NCBI RefSeq assembly: GCF_964355755.1
Contig: NC_092680.1
Location: forward strand, 15,911,001 to 15,975,000
DNA from: Antedon mediterranea
Lineage: Eukaryota; Echinodermata; Crinoidea; Comatulida; Antedonidae
DNA length: 64,000 bases
Reading direction: 5' to 3'
Under the pieces are notes generated by a model. That model was not told where the DNA came from, did not search any database, and saw nothing but the letters and a program-made list of their open reading frames with translations. Within the stretch, counting starts at the first letter, position 1. Each line of letters starts with the position of its first letter. This document shows, piece after piece, positions 1-10,783 of the stretch. Made by a program: the position numbers and the translations under genes.

Positions 1-553
1 ATTATAATTGTATTATCTATTATTAGGCCTTCCTTATACCTAGCTGAAATAGGTCCGACAATATTTGTCCTCTCTGTCAATGTCTGAACTAAAATGCTAA
101 GCTAAACCTATACACCTGTCCGTCAGTACAGGCATAGTAGGCTAGCCTAGACCTACTAGTTCCAGGCCTACAGTATTACTAACTAGGAAGGAGCCTAGGC
201 TAGGCCTAGACTGCTGGCAGATTAAAATATAATTATTATTAGGCCTACGAACCTGTTAAAATGTTGGCCACTTCTTCATCTATTTCTCGGATCTTCAACA
301 AAGCGTCTTCCTTCGACATTATATTAGACTAATCTTACTAGGCCTATTGAAGCATTTAATATATAAATTGCGATGAAAGGTGTCTTTTACTTACAAACTC
401 TAGATTTTGAATGATTACTTTAAAAAACCGTTGGCCATGAATCCCGCCGGGAGCTAGGTCATCGACCACACACAGTGTTGTTTTTCAACTATAACCAAAA
501 ATTTATCGCTGGCCTTTTACCCAGAATGTATAAGGTCATTATACTGCTCAACG

Positions 554-853
554 TTAAAGCATGGAGGTATAAACCTCCATGGTGGTTAAAGCAAATCTAT
601 AAAACGTCTGGACCAACAGTAATACGACAGACAATAATAATGACACATGTTTGTTGCAGTCCGAAAAAAAAGCGATAAGTTGGTGCCAGTAAACTGAAGT
701 AGGTACAGTATTTGCTACCCTATTTGCTAAGGCATTATAATTCAATTCATGGAAATACTCCGAATTTTCGAGTAACATGTGGAATTGGTGGTTCGCTGCC
801 CGGCAAGCTTTGGAATTTACAATTCGTTTTACAAGCATGTCATAAGACGCCAT
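554..853 (-). pseudogene. Transposon small ORF B, frameshifted copy
   Basis: This is the counterpart of the ORF at 22865-23131. It begins MASYDMLVKRIVNS and stays parallel to the other copy, with one Ser/Leu difference, until LIAFF. There a run of eight A/T bases (about 664-671) replaces seven in the other copy and shifts the frame, giving a different C-terminus. The protein family is not recognised. The ATG is at 853. It reads divergently from the spliced gene at 1133-1662, and the two share an upstream region of under 300 bp. Which of the two frames is the functional one is not known. Confidence 0.45.
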
Positions 854-1132
854 TTTAAGGACGAGTATAACAATCGGCAACCTCCTGCAGTTGACGATGG
901 AAACATCAGTATATAAGTATGCCTGGAGAAAACGAGGATGCCAATTGAGGATGAAGTAGAACTAGGCCTAGACTAGGAGACTGACGAAGTTAATGAAGAA
1001 AAAAACTATTATAACGGGGATGATTTATCAACTGACGATAGTAGTAGTGATAATTCTAGTATTGTTATACTGTTAATGATTGTTTAATATTAATTATCTT
1101 GTTGATGCTCAGCAAGAAGGCCTACTAACTAG

Positions 1133-1662
1133 AGGATGAACAAGCAGATAATAGTATAAAAAATGCTGATTTCCTTCTACTAAAATTAGAGGAGAGAAAC
1201 AAGATTCCACAGGTAAGCCATTTTGCTTTAAAATTACAACAATTATGCATTTTAAACTATTTTTTATTAGAGAAATACGTCTATTTCCTAGGCCTTGCTG
1301 GTACTGTTATTATACAGGACTATTAGCTATAGTAACTATAGGACTTGGGTACTAGGCCTAGGCCTAGGCATTATACACTCTAAGTTTATGTTGCATTTTT
1401 TTTGTGACCAATTTCATTGTTGCAAATAACATTTTTTTTGTTAGGCTGCATAGCTCCCCAACTAAAGCACAACTTAGTTTTTAAACATATTAAAACTTGA
1501 ATATAAAAAATATTAAATCAATATTATTTTCTTTAGGTTGCAGTGCAATCGATTATTCAAAGCACAAACAGTTTGATTACCCAGATTCTTTCATCAGTTG
1601 AAACTGAAGTGCTAACTGCTCTACCGTTGTGTGAATATAAGGATATTGACAATCTATTTTAA
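1133..1662 (+). CDS. Transposon spliced small gene A, last two exons
   Basis: Two exons can be read: 1133-1212, ending at a GTAAGC donor, and 1537-1662, beginning after a pyrimidine-rich CTTTAG acceptor and ending in TAA. They join in phase across the junction (KIPQ then VAVQSIIQ), giving a leucine-rich stretch followed by a C-terminus ending DIDNLF. An acidic, serine-rich stretch at about 990-1075 (residues like STDDSSSDNSS) may be an upstream exon. The same exons are present in the inverted copy at 22057-22585. I cannot name the protein. It vaguely resembles the helical region of proteins that accompany EnSpm/CACTA-type elements, but this is from memory. The first exon and start are not defined. 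Confidence 0.5.
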
Positions 1663-3180
1663 GTAAAACATTTCTCAAAATAAGTATTTTTAAGAATATT
1701 AAAATAGAATTGACTTCAATTCAAGCAAAAATAGTCTTGATAGGATATAGTATGATATTGACTTCTTATCTTAAGTAAAACATTTCTCAAAATAAGTATT
1801 TTTTAAAATATTGCGAATCTCAATTTAAGCAAAAATAGTCTTGATAAGATAGTATGATATTGACTTCTTATTTTAAGTAAAACATTTCTCAAAATAAGTA
1901 TTTTAAAGAATATTGCGAATCTTGATTCAAGTAAAAATAGTCTTGATAAGATAGTATGATATTGACTTCTTATTTTAAGTAAAACATTTCTCAAAATCAG
2001 AATATTGCGAATCTGAATTCAAGCAAAAATAGTCTTGATAGGATAGTATGATATTGACTTCTTATTTTAAGTAAAACATTTTTCAAAATAAGTATTTTTA
2101 AAAATATTGCGAATCTCAATTTAAGCAAAAATAGTCTTGATAAGATAGTATGATATTGACTTCTTATTTTAAGTAAAACATTTCTCGAAATAAGTATTTT
2201 TAAGAATATTGCGAATCTTGATTCAAGTAAAAATAGTCTTGATAAGATAGTATGATATTGACTTCTTATTTTAAGTAAAACATTTCTCAAAATAAGTATT
2301 TTTAAAAATATTGCGAATCTCAATTTAAGCAAAAATAGTCTTGATAAGATAGTATGATATTGACTTCTTATTTTAAGTAAAACATTTCTCAAAATAAGTA
2401 TTTTTAAGAATATTGCGAAACCTAATTTAAGAAACTTTGTCTTACCTAGAAAAATATTTATTGTTTTAAGTAATTTTTAGAATTCATCAATCTTGATTTA
2501 AGAAAAATTATTCTTGATAGGGATAAATATAATATTGATTTCTTATTTTAAGTAAAATACTTTTCAAATTAAGTATTTTCAAATCTTGTTTTAAGCAAAA
2601 CTATTCTTAATAAGAAGAGAATGATATTGACTTCTTATTTTAAGTAAAATATTTCTTGTAATAAGCATTTTCAAGAATATTGCGAATCTTGATTCAAGTA
2701 AAAATAATCTTGATAAGGGTAGTGTGAAATTGACTTCTTATTTTAAGTAAAATATTTCTCAAAACAAGTATTTTCAAGACTATTGCGAAACCTAATTTAA
2801 GAAACTTTGTCTTACCTAGAAAAATATTTATTGTTTTAAGTAATTTTTATAATTCATCAATCTTGATTTAAGAAAAATTATTCTTGATAGGGATAAATAT
2901 AATATAGATTTCTTATTTTAAGTAAAATACTTTTCAAATTAAGTATTTTCAAATCTTGTTTTAAGCAAAACTATTCTTAATAAGAAGAGAATGATATTGA
3001 CTTCTTATTTTAAGTAAAATATTTCTTGTAATAAGCATTTTCAAGAATATTGCAAAACTTAATTTAAGAAAATGTGTCTTTTCTAGAAAATTATTTCTTG
3101 TTTTAAGTAATTTTAAATCTTGACAAGAAAAAAAATACTTATTTTAAGAATTTTTTCTTAAAACAAGATTTTTTTTTCTT
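1640..3180. repeat. Subterminal tandem array, 102-bp unit plus 370-bp duplication
   Basis: From about 1640 to 2420 a unit containing ATATTGACTTCTTATT recurs every 102 bp (for example at 2161, 2263 and 2365). From 2411 onward the units are more diverged and are arranged in a 370-bp higher-order duplication (TATTGCGAAACC at 2411 and at 2781). The units are built from TTAAG/CTTG motifs. Because the unit length is divisible by three, long artificial reading frames appear on the minus strand; these are repeat artefacts, not genes. Subterminal arrays of this kind are typical binding regions for transposases of the CACTA type; that role is inferred. Confidence 0.85.
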
Positions 3181-3205
3181 GCTTAGAATTTCAAATTTTG
3201 CTGTG

Positions 3206-3417
3206 TAGGTGCTAGATCAGACACACACTGTACGAAAATCGTGTTTGTTTAATTTTCTTTTTGATGCTTTCAGAATATTTAAGGAAATTGATTAATGTCG
3301 TATTATTTTAAACCCACGCACCAAGTTGCTGTTATTTTAATTACTATTTAATAAAACAAAATTCAATGACCAACGTCAGTACAATGTAGTCTACGTTTGT
3401 GACGTCGGGTGTTGTAC
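3206..3417. other. Flank of the left transposon copy, nothing recognised
   Basis: Low-complexity AT-rich sequence directly outside the element end. No ORF, repeat or RNA was recognised. Confidence 0.4.
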
Positions 3418-3560
3418 AGCCCGGCGGAGAGTGATGGTGTAATGATAAGGTAATTAGACTGGTGTGAGATTCGAGCCTTAATGTACTATATCAACTGATG
3501 CACTCTCATTGCCTGTCAGATGGGACGTAGATTCGTTGGTCTTGTACATACAGTGTACAG
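3418..3560 (+). mobile_element. Probable tRNA-derived SINE
   Basis: The segment has an A-box-like stretch (GTGATGGTGTAATGATAAGG, 3431-3450) and a B-box-like stretch (GAGATTCGAGCC, about 3466-3477) at the spacing expected for an internal RNA polymerase III promoter. A body motif, GATGGGACGTAGATTCGTTGG, follows; it resembles the conserved part of several marine invertebrate SINEs as I remember them. No complete tRNA fold can be drawn, so it is a retroposon rather than a tRNA gene. The boundaries are approximate. Confidence 0.45.
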
Positions 3561-3907
3561 GACTTGGTACATTATTTAAAACGAGAACAGCCAGAAAACA
3601 CTAGCCCTTCATCAGTGCAAGTGAAGGAATTTGGATAACGTCAGAGTATAAAGCTGGCAAGTGCTGCCTGGGTGGACAGGAATAAAAGAAATAATTATAA
3701 CAAAGGGAGCCAGGGTGGAGTCTGAATAAGAGTGGAAAACAAAGAAGGTAGCTTGGTAGAGATATAAAAAATTTTGGAATGAGACTAAAAAACAGCTTAA
3801 ATGGTGGTTAATATTGAAACTTAAATTTTGGTAGTTAATGGAATAATTTTACCGATCTGGGAGTATGTTCCTAATGTTAAGTCCAAAAAGTTTTGTGGTT
3901 TTAAGTA
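3561..3907. other. Non-coding stretch, nothing recognised
   Basis: No long ORF, no clear repeat and no RNA gene could be seen between the two SINE-like elements, apart from a short TA-rich run at its right edge. Confidence 0.4.
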
Positions 3908-3937
3908 GTAATATATATATTAATACCAATACTTAGT

Positions 3938-3961
3938 TTATATATATATATATATATATAA
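3938..3961. repeat. TA microsatellite
   Basis: An uninterrupted run of TA dinucleotides abuts the 3' end of the SINE at 3962-4141, as expected for a SINE tail. Confidence 0.8.
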
Positions 3962-4141
3962 ACAAATCAGGCAAAAAACATTAATTCTAAACCGCCCGGT
4001 GATATACTGAAATTTAATTAATTAATTTGAAACGATAAAGATGAGGAAATCTGTGAGAATAAGAAAAAGTCACCCCAACCGAGACTCGAACTCGGACCGC
4101 CTGCTTGATATGCAGATGTCCTAACCATAGACCACTGGGGC
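3962..4141 (-). mobile_element. tRNA-Glu-like SINE
   Basis: Read on the minus strand, 4141-4072 folds as a tRNA: a 7-bp acceptor stem with two G:U pairs, a GTCT/GGAC D stem, a TCTGC/GCAGG anticodon stem with loop ATATCAA, and a T arm containing GAGTTCGAGTC. The 5' half (GTGGTCTATGGTTAGGAC) closely matches eukaryotic tRNA-Glu, but the anticodon would be ATC, which is not a Glu anticodon. About 110 bp of non-tRNA body follows, ending in a TA tract, and the body recurs at 6477-6575. This makes it a SINE of tRNA-Glu origin rather than a working tRNA. Confidence 0.75.
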
Positions 4142-4246
4142 TTTCATGGTATTGTTCGAACACGATTGGATAGCGACTCTTTAACATTCTCGGCGTGGTA
4201 CGGCGGAACAGCACTAGTCCTCAGTTGTACGCACGCGCACCAGAGA

Positions 4247-4312
4247 TCAAATTTATATATATATATATATGTGTGTGATATATATATATATATATGTGTG
4301 TGATGTCAATGC
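4247..4312. repeat. TA/TG microsatellite
   Basis: Two blocks of TA repeats are each followed by GTGTGTGATA/G, giving a compound microsatellite. Confidence 0.85.
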
Positions 4313-5189
4313 ACGTGACGTGGATACACATTATACAGATACACATTATACAAGTAACAGGGCCAACTACAGAACATTAACCGTTCGTATAAAGTGGTAT
4401 TAAGCCGCACAATATACCACAACGGTTAGAATAAAACATGGAGAAACAACCAGTAATCATTATTATTGGTTTAGTTTTTGGAGAAAAAAATAGGCCTATA
4501 GTCATGACTTAATAAATTCAAGTTTACTTTGACCAATCACATGCAACGGATCATCAAAATTGTTGCTGTGATTTGTCAAATCACTTTCGCTATGCGTCTT
4601 TGATTCTAGCTCGTCAGTGGCAACCAATATTTTTACCATGTATAAAATGAAAATTACAAATCAACCAAACTATGTTCTTTACATCAACTTTCGATGTAAA
4701 GTTGCTTCATTCCTTTTCAGCTCATTTAATCTTCTTCTTTCAACATTACATACCTGACTTGAATTGGGTAGAAAGGAAATTTGTCATAAAATCATTGACT
4801 GACTGATTAGCTAATAACTACTTAAAAAACTTAACTACTTTAATAGTTTTGAAATTATTTATGAACTTAAGTGACCAAATAATTATCATTATTATATTAG
4901 TTAAAATGATAGAAACTATTAAACAGTATGATATAAATAGCATGGTGTACAATATTGAATCTATTTCACTTTCATTGACGTTTAATAAGAGATAACTGCA
5001 TAGTAACAGTATTATGGTTCACGAAATCATAACGAAATGAGCATGCGTGAGTAACAGAACAAAAAGGTAACAGGAACAGGAGAAGAATGTAGCTTAAACT
5101 ATGGATCTATTTTGCCAAATTCCTTAAAATAACTTCGAAACAGTCGAAGTACAAATTCACACAATATTCGATGTGAACAATACTAATAA
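4313..5189. other. Intergenic, nothing recognised
   Basis: AT-rich sequence with no convincing ORF or repeat on either strand. Confidence 0.4.
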
Positions 5190-5275
5190 TAATAATAAAC
5201 AGTATATATATAGCGCCTAATGGATCACTGATCCCTCTAGGTGCTTTACATAGGCAAGTAAAACCAGATTAAACA
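5190..5275. repeat. Dispersed repeat with palindromic GCGCCTAATGGATCACTGATCC core
   Basis: An ATA-rich lead is followed by TATAGCGCCTAATGGATCAC and then CCTCTAGGTGCTTTACATA. Sequences of this form are common interspersed repeats in marine invertebrates as far as I remember. No second copy lies in this window, so the call rests on recollection only. Confidence 0.35.
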
Positions 5276-6476
5276 TAAAATCCAGCAACGTGACAAGCCA
5301 GGCCAACCTATTGGACTAGAATTACCAATATCTTACCCCTGTACGCATTATTTGTTGTAAGCTTACAAAACTAAGCCCAACTAAGCTGGGCCTAAACGTC
5401 TACAAAAGAACATTCGACGCGAGCTACTTTGGTAGTGCATTGTTGTTTTTGTGCAAGCATGACATCAGGAGCTCAGGCAAACTGCATTTGCCATTGAAAC
5501 TACAAACAAAGCAAAAGAAGACTGCAAATGGAAAATAGGATGCAAACAATGGAAGATTACAGTACGAAAAGCAAATAGAAAATGCAATAAATAAAAACAG
5601 GAACGATATTGTAGACGCTTTCAACCTACGTTTCGGAGGAGCAATTATACAAAAACCTTACGAGAAGTTACAATCTCTATTCATAAACATTATGATTATT
5701 ATTCCCTCAAATAATAATTCGCAGCAGCAAGTAAAATAATTGTCAGATATCCGTTTTTAGTTTTGTTTTTCATTTACACAAAGGGCGGATTTTTAGATTA
5801 TGATGGAAATAACTAATGCACACTTAGGCCTATAAATAATTGCCGTGGTACGGTAAAGGCCAAACTTTGACGTGATTGTGTTTACTATTGAAGCAGGCAG
5901 GATAATTTGTAATAATACTCATGGAAATTGCTAAATTGGGCTATTCTTTAACACATTTGCATATTCTTTACATACACTTTAATAAAAGTATTTATTACAA
6001 GTCCATGAAGACTGTCCATGATGCTATTTATACTCAAACAGTCACAGGCGACCATTGACAACAAAGTGATTTTCTTCTTTTTTCTCTCTCTCTCGCTCTC
6101 TTTTTTTTTTGTATTCGTCTAGGAGATTGATATAGATTGCTGTTAGTTAGAGCTTTATGTTTAGTACTGATAAGCAATTCCCCGATGATAAGGTGTAATT
6201 TTCTTCACTAGCCGGGAATGACTCATTGAAAACTTTCTGCCGATGTGAACTCAAGATAAATTGAATGATAAAGGACTTAATGGGTCATTTCAACTGCCGT
6301 TTAATAAAACATGTCACTTTTTAAGGTTTTTTTTCTTATATATTGGGCTATCGCGATCATTTTGATGTCAATAGACCTACCAGTAATGAACTAACCCCTA
6401 ACATTATTTTTGCTGACAATCCTTCAAAACAAATAATAGTAAATCTTCCAGTATAAATATATATAAGTAGATTTAT
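5276..6476. other. Intergenic, nothing recognised
   Basis: No gene is supported. It includes a CT-rich run near 6070-6110. A short minus-strand frame near 5424-5624 starts with a hydrophobic stretch but has no further support. Confidence 0.4.
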
Positions 6477-6575
6477 AAGCACATCAGGCATAGAACATTA
6501 ATTCTAAACCGACCGGTGATATACTAAAATTTAATTAATTAATTTGAAACGATAAAGATGAGGAACTCTATGAGA
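6477..6575 (-). mobile_element. SINE fragment lacking the tRNA-like head
   Basis: The segment matches the body of the SINE at 3962-4141 almost base for base (for example ATTAATTCTAAACCG and AATTTGAAACGATAAAG) and stops before the tRNA-related part. It is therefore a 5'-truncated copy of the same family in the same orientation. Confidence 0.75.
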
Positions 6576-6747
6576 AATATATATCATAAACGTTAAAAAC
6601 ATAACAACTCGAAATTTTTTTCTCAACTGGAACGACAGTTTATTTTAAAATTGTTAATCTATTTCAATTGGACTATGATATAGCCTAAGTGGAATATTTC
6701 TCCATGAATGGACATTGAAATAAAAATGCTGATTCAGTACCGTAATC

Positions 6748-6802
6748 CATGGTCGCATCTAAGTTTGATTTGACATGCATGTCAAATTTAGGTGCGACCA
6801 TG
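6748..6802. repeat. Perfectly centred inverted repeat (hairpin)
   Basis: CATGGTCGCATCTAAGTTTG on the left is mirrored by the complement CATGGTCGCACCTAAATTTG on the right, with a TTTGACATGCATGTCAAA core. The arms of about 25 bp differ at only a few positions. It could be a minimal MITE or the centre of a larger decayed foldback. Confidence 0.7.
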
Positions 6803-7259
6803 AATTAGGTTAATGTTCCTTAATTGTTTTTAAATAATATCCCGAACAAGATTTATAAAGTATTATTCTATAGCCCTATGTAGGCCTACGCTTTTTTCCT
6901 TTTTCAATTGTTGAGAATTACAGGCTTTGCCTTTTTATGAAGTTTGTTTGAACTGTTTTAATTAGTATGTTGAATTGATACATATCAATCAATACGCTTC
7001 ATCATAAGTAGTTTATAATAAGATTAAATAACTCACTTCTGTATTATACGATACCAAGTTGATACGTATCTTGTCACGTTAGGCTATATTTTTAATATAA
7101 GAAGAAAATAAATTAAAATTTCTTTCTTAAATAAAAATGTTGAATAATGTTATTGTAATTGCAAATGATATAATAACGTTGTTTATTTTCCGTTCGGAAA
7201 CAATTAATTAAATATTATTGGCTGTTTACATCTGAACGTGCACCTTGCAGATCGTGTTG

Positions 7260-7560
7260 AACCGCAAGACATGTATCGACACTTAGACTCCGCCTTTTTT
7301 AGTGGGTAGTGGCATTTATCTGAAGTGTCAGTTCTGCCATACGAAGAACTATGGATGCAATTATATTATACACTATAGCGAGTAATGACGACATATGTCT
7401 CCGAACCATTTTGGTCTGTATCCAGACGCCTACAAGCAATAGTAATAATATAAAACTATAGAGGGAGCTGAACTGAACTTTTTCAGTACATTAATGTTCC
7501 GAAGTGTGTAATGTTTAGTCAGTCTGGTTGAATTCAGTTGATTGTATACTTTTATCTAGA
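7260..7560. repeat. Diverged duplicate segment, copy 1 (see 14386-14530)
   Basis: ACTTAGACTCCGCCTT followed by TTTTAGTGG.TAGTG is shared with 14387-14420, and AGACGCCTA plus GTCTGGTTG...GAATTCAGTT recur in the same order downstream in both. The two segments are diverged duplicates, or ends of one repeat family, placed on either side of the GPCR gene. Confidence 0.55.
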
Positions 7561-8419
7561 GCAGTTTGAAACATTCTTCAATGTTTTTGAATAAAAGGCT
7601 ATATCAAAACATATTTACAAATAAAAAAAATAAAGTGTGATGCAGCGCAATTTACGCAATAGAAATGTAAATGTATTTGGTTGATGAATAGGATGGACGC
7701 ATGAACAGACCAAAGCTCAAGTTTACAAAGATATTCTGTCTTCTGGTCTCATGCATTGTGTGGCACCCTATCTTGGTTCAGTAAAATAAGAAACATTAGG
7801 ACGAATTATGAAAATTCTTAGCCTTAGAGTATTAAATATACCAGATAGACACTTGCCAGTATAGGCTATCGTAACATACTTTGATTTGCGGGTTTGGCTT
7901 CGACGAATTCATACAAAGCAGTCAAATTCTAATCAACTTTATGTTCACCAAACCTTGTAAGTGTGTTTATTGATGTTTAATTGTATTTGATATGAATTTT
8001 AAAAGCCCATAATATGTCTAATTTGTATATGTATCTTTGAATGATTTTTTCGAAGTAGAAACAATATTTCAGATTTAAAAGTTATTTAAAGTTTACATTT
8101 TTTTTGTGTGTGAATTAAAATTATTTTTACTGTTTTTAACTTCCAATTGCCTATCAAAGAATCATGCATAATACTAGATAACATACCTTATAGAAATAAA
8201 ATGATTAAATAAATTTATTATTTATTAAATTAATTAGTTTATATAAACACTCTTGAAAACTAAAGTGGGGGCTGTACGGTTCAAATAATTATTATGCTTC
8301 TGTTAAACTTTGTCTGGCCTTACAACGTGTGTTCTATGGTGTTTGATTTCACTGTTCAAATCGTGTGTTCGGTGTAATGGATCAAAATTATATAATATTA
8401 TGAACAATCATTTTAGGTG
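7561..8419. other. Intergenic, nothing recognised
   Basis: AT-rich sequence without supported genes or RNA. Confidence 0.4.
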
Positions 8420-8790
8420 AAGTCATTTCAATTGAATATCCTGAAAATGTATAGGCCTATGCACTTGAATTCCTTTTTATTATGCTTCCTTGTGTGTGGG
8501 CGGGGTGTTTTTTTTATTTCCCTTTTATCCAGAAGATAGGGCTGATGAAATTTCGTTTTATGCAAAATATATTGGTCATTTTTGTCTATTAAGTAATGAA
8601 ATCGGATGCAGAGCGTGAAGAAGGTTTCGAGTTTACCAGATACAGTAAGTGGTATAATAATACGGCTTTACCACGTAATGCTTCCTTGTGTGTGGGTGGG
8701 GTGTTGTTTTTTCTTGAATCCAGATGTTTTGTAGTTTATCATTTAATTCGATATAAATTAAGTTGTAAACAGGTAATAAGATAAGGCTGA
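8420..8790. repeat. Two short copies of the ATGCTTCCT...GTGTGTGG repeat
   Basis: ATGCTTCCTTGTGTGTGGG occurs at about 8482 and 8678, each followed by GGGGTGTT and a TTTATTT/TTTTTTC run, and CAGATGTTTTGTAGTTTAT follows the second. The unit is shared with 9263-9895 and 12760-13400. The short frame across 8596-8784 lies inside the repeat and is not considered a gene. Confidence 0.6.
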
Positions 8791-9262
8791 TTTTGTTTCA
8801 GCCAAAATAGGCCTATATTGTTCATTCTTTTTATTATTTAAGTCCAATTTTTAAGATCTAATTTAGCCTAAGATCACAAACTACATTTAATGTAAAAATA
8901 AAAAAATATATATATGATCCCAAATGAGTTAACTTCTTCCGTCTTTAAACGGTTAAAAATGTGAAAAATAAGTCGATTCTAATAATTTAAGCGCCCGCTA
9001 TAAATCACAACATGCATTGCGCGCGGATTGATATTTTCTGTAATTCACCCACTTTTCGATCGCTCCTGAGGCCAAAACAAATAGAAGATTTCTAACTTTT
9101 CAGTGAGTTGTATCAACGGATTCTGGCAAAAACAGAAAGACAATTAATGCAGCAACTATACAACGTCAGACTAGGTCTATTAGCTAGCGTATGATGTTCG
9201 TACGTTACAGATGTTTACCAGCTAGGCCTACAAAACTAAGTCTACAAATATATATGGACAAT

Positions 9263-9895
9263 AATTTTAGGTGCAGTTACTACTTTTCTCATTTCAATTT
9301 AATATCTTCAAAATATGTATGTACTGGAATTATTTTTATTATGCTTCCTGGTGTGTGTGTTGGGTGTTTATAATTTAATTTGATACAAATAAAGTTGTAA
9401 ACACGGGAATAAGATTGGCTGATGAAATTTGGCTTCATTCAAAATATATAGTTTTTGTTTCTTATTAAGTATTGACATCGGATGCAGCGTGAAGACCAGG
9501 TTTTACCAGATAAGTGTTACAGTTGTCAACTGTAATTTTAGCATGCATTCTATAACGCCCTCGCCTCTATATTGGTTATTGATTGATTTCTTTAATCCAA
9601 AATTACGAATAGTGGAAACTGTTTAGTAGGCCTAACCTTAGAATATCGAATTCGATATAAGTGCTGTTGAATATATATAACTACAAAAACACAAAATAAC
9701 AAAATTGAGCTTCAAAGATTATATTATTAACACTCAATGATTTATTACGATATAATAAAATAAGCGTTACAGAATATAGTTTCCAAAAATTATAGCAATC
9801 TATGCACAAGTTGTAATCATCAATTATCCTGGTAAATATATATTATATAATTAAGCCACACAACCTTTAGTAAACTAATTTAAAATAAATATTTG
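9263..9895. repeat. Dispersed duplicate, copy upstream of 12760-13400
   Basis: The segment shares several blocks in order with 12760-13400: TTTTCTCATTTCAA, ATGCTTCCTGGTGTGTG, TTTGATACAAATAAAGTTGT, GGCTGATGAAATTT, CAACTGTAATTTTAGC, and ATCATCAATTA.CCTGGTAAA. Both copies lie in the same direction, about 3.5 kb apart. The short frames inside are repeat artefacts. Confidence 0.75.
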
Positions 9896-10085
9896 TTTAA
9901 AGCTTCACCATCTCTATAGCCTATAGTTTATAGCCTACTAAAGAATAAACGATAAAGAATGACGATAAACATTGTTCTTACCTAAAACTATGTAACCACT
10001 ATAAAATTAGAACATGTTTTTATTCTAGAACTATATAATCGTTTACGCTGTCTGATAAAAATATTAACCAGTGCGCTATAATACG

Positions 10086-10596
10086 GTAGCGGGACGATTC
10101 GGCCCTGGGACGATTCGACCCGGGACTATTTGGCCCGGGACGATTCGGCCCTGAGACGATTCGGCACACTTACCTTTATCGGCTTTGATATGCATTTTTA
10201 TAAGCATAAAACAAACTTTTTTTTCCACAAACTTTATTTTCAGAGAGACTATCATGTAGTACTACTAGGGATTAAGATGCAATAAAGCAAACATTTTGAA
10301 AAAATTTCCGAAAATGATCATTTTTCAGTCACGCGAACAATGTAAACAAGTTACGCCCTCTGTTGGCCGCTTGGCTAATGCACGAAATAAACAAAGTTTT
10401 CGAAGTAATAAATTGAATATAACGTTTTTTTAGTAATTATTTCATATATTACATCAACATAACAATATTATAAGTAAAATACTTTTAAAAATTGGATAAA
10501 TACCAACAAAAATGAATAATGAATTTAGTCTAAAGTCGGACGAACCATCCCACCAAAAGTGGGCCGAATCATCCTGGGCCGAATCGTCCCGGATTC
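10086..10596. mobile_element. MITE with GGGACGATTCGGCCC ends and 10-bp target duplication
   Basis: The left end carries GGGACGATTCGGCCC repeated in variant form about four to five times (10091-10170). The right end carries the complement, GGGCCGAATCGTCCCGG (10576-10592), with more partial units before it. The element is flanked by identical 10-bp sequences, CTATAATACG, at 10076-10085 and 10597-10606. A 9-10 bp target duplication with repeated ends suggests a Mutator-like, non-autonomous element, and no ORF is present inside. Confidence 0.8.
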
Positions 10597-10783
10597 CTAT
10601 AATACGTGTTCATTAAGAAGTATTAAACCATAGTTAATTATTACAATGTTTGCAAAGAATATTATTGTATCCAATTCTTTTGGTCGCCATTTATACTATC
10701 ATCTCCCTATATTGTTACAATCAGTGGGTCTAGTAAGACTGTATTGATCCAACCGTTGTTATCCTTATCCGGTTCGCAACCAT

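Larger units (their letters stand above)
1..3205 (-). mobile_element. DNA transposon copy L, one end only, runs off the window
   Basis: This block is the reverse complement of 20515-23722 with very few differences, so it is a second copy of the transposon at 20515-27467 in the opposite orientation. Its end, AATTTTGCTGTG, lies at 3194-3205 and is followed by unrelated sequence (TAGGTGCTAG). The other end is outside the window. From the end inward it holds a tandem-repeat block (about 1640-3180), a spliced small gene on the plus strand (1133-1662), and a frameshifted small ORF on the minus strand (554-853). The near identity with the other copy suggests recent activity. The 2-bp target duplication cannot be checked here because the far end is missing. 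Confidence 0.85.

Noticed and set aside
1803-2392. Long minus-strand frames of repeated RNVLLKIRSQYH units
   Set aside because: They are translations of a 102-bp tandem array whose unit length is divisible by three; no start, domain or codon evidence supports a protein.
4072-4141. A functional tRNA gene
   Set aside because: It folds as a tRNA, but the anticodon does not fit its Glu-like body, and its downstream body recurs elsewhere as a SINE.
5424-5624. Small secreted protein on the minus strand
   Set aside because: A hydrophobic start alone is weak in AT-rich DNA; there is no domain and no context.
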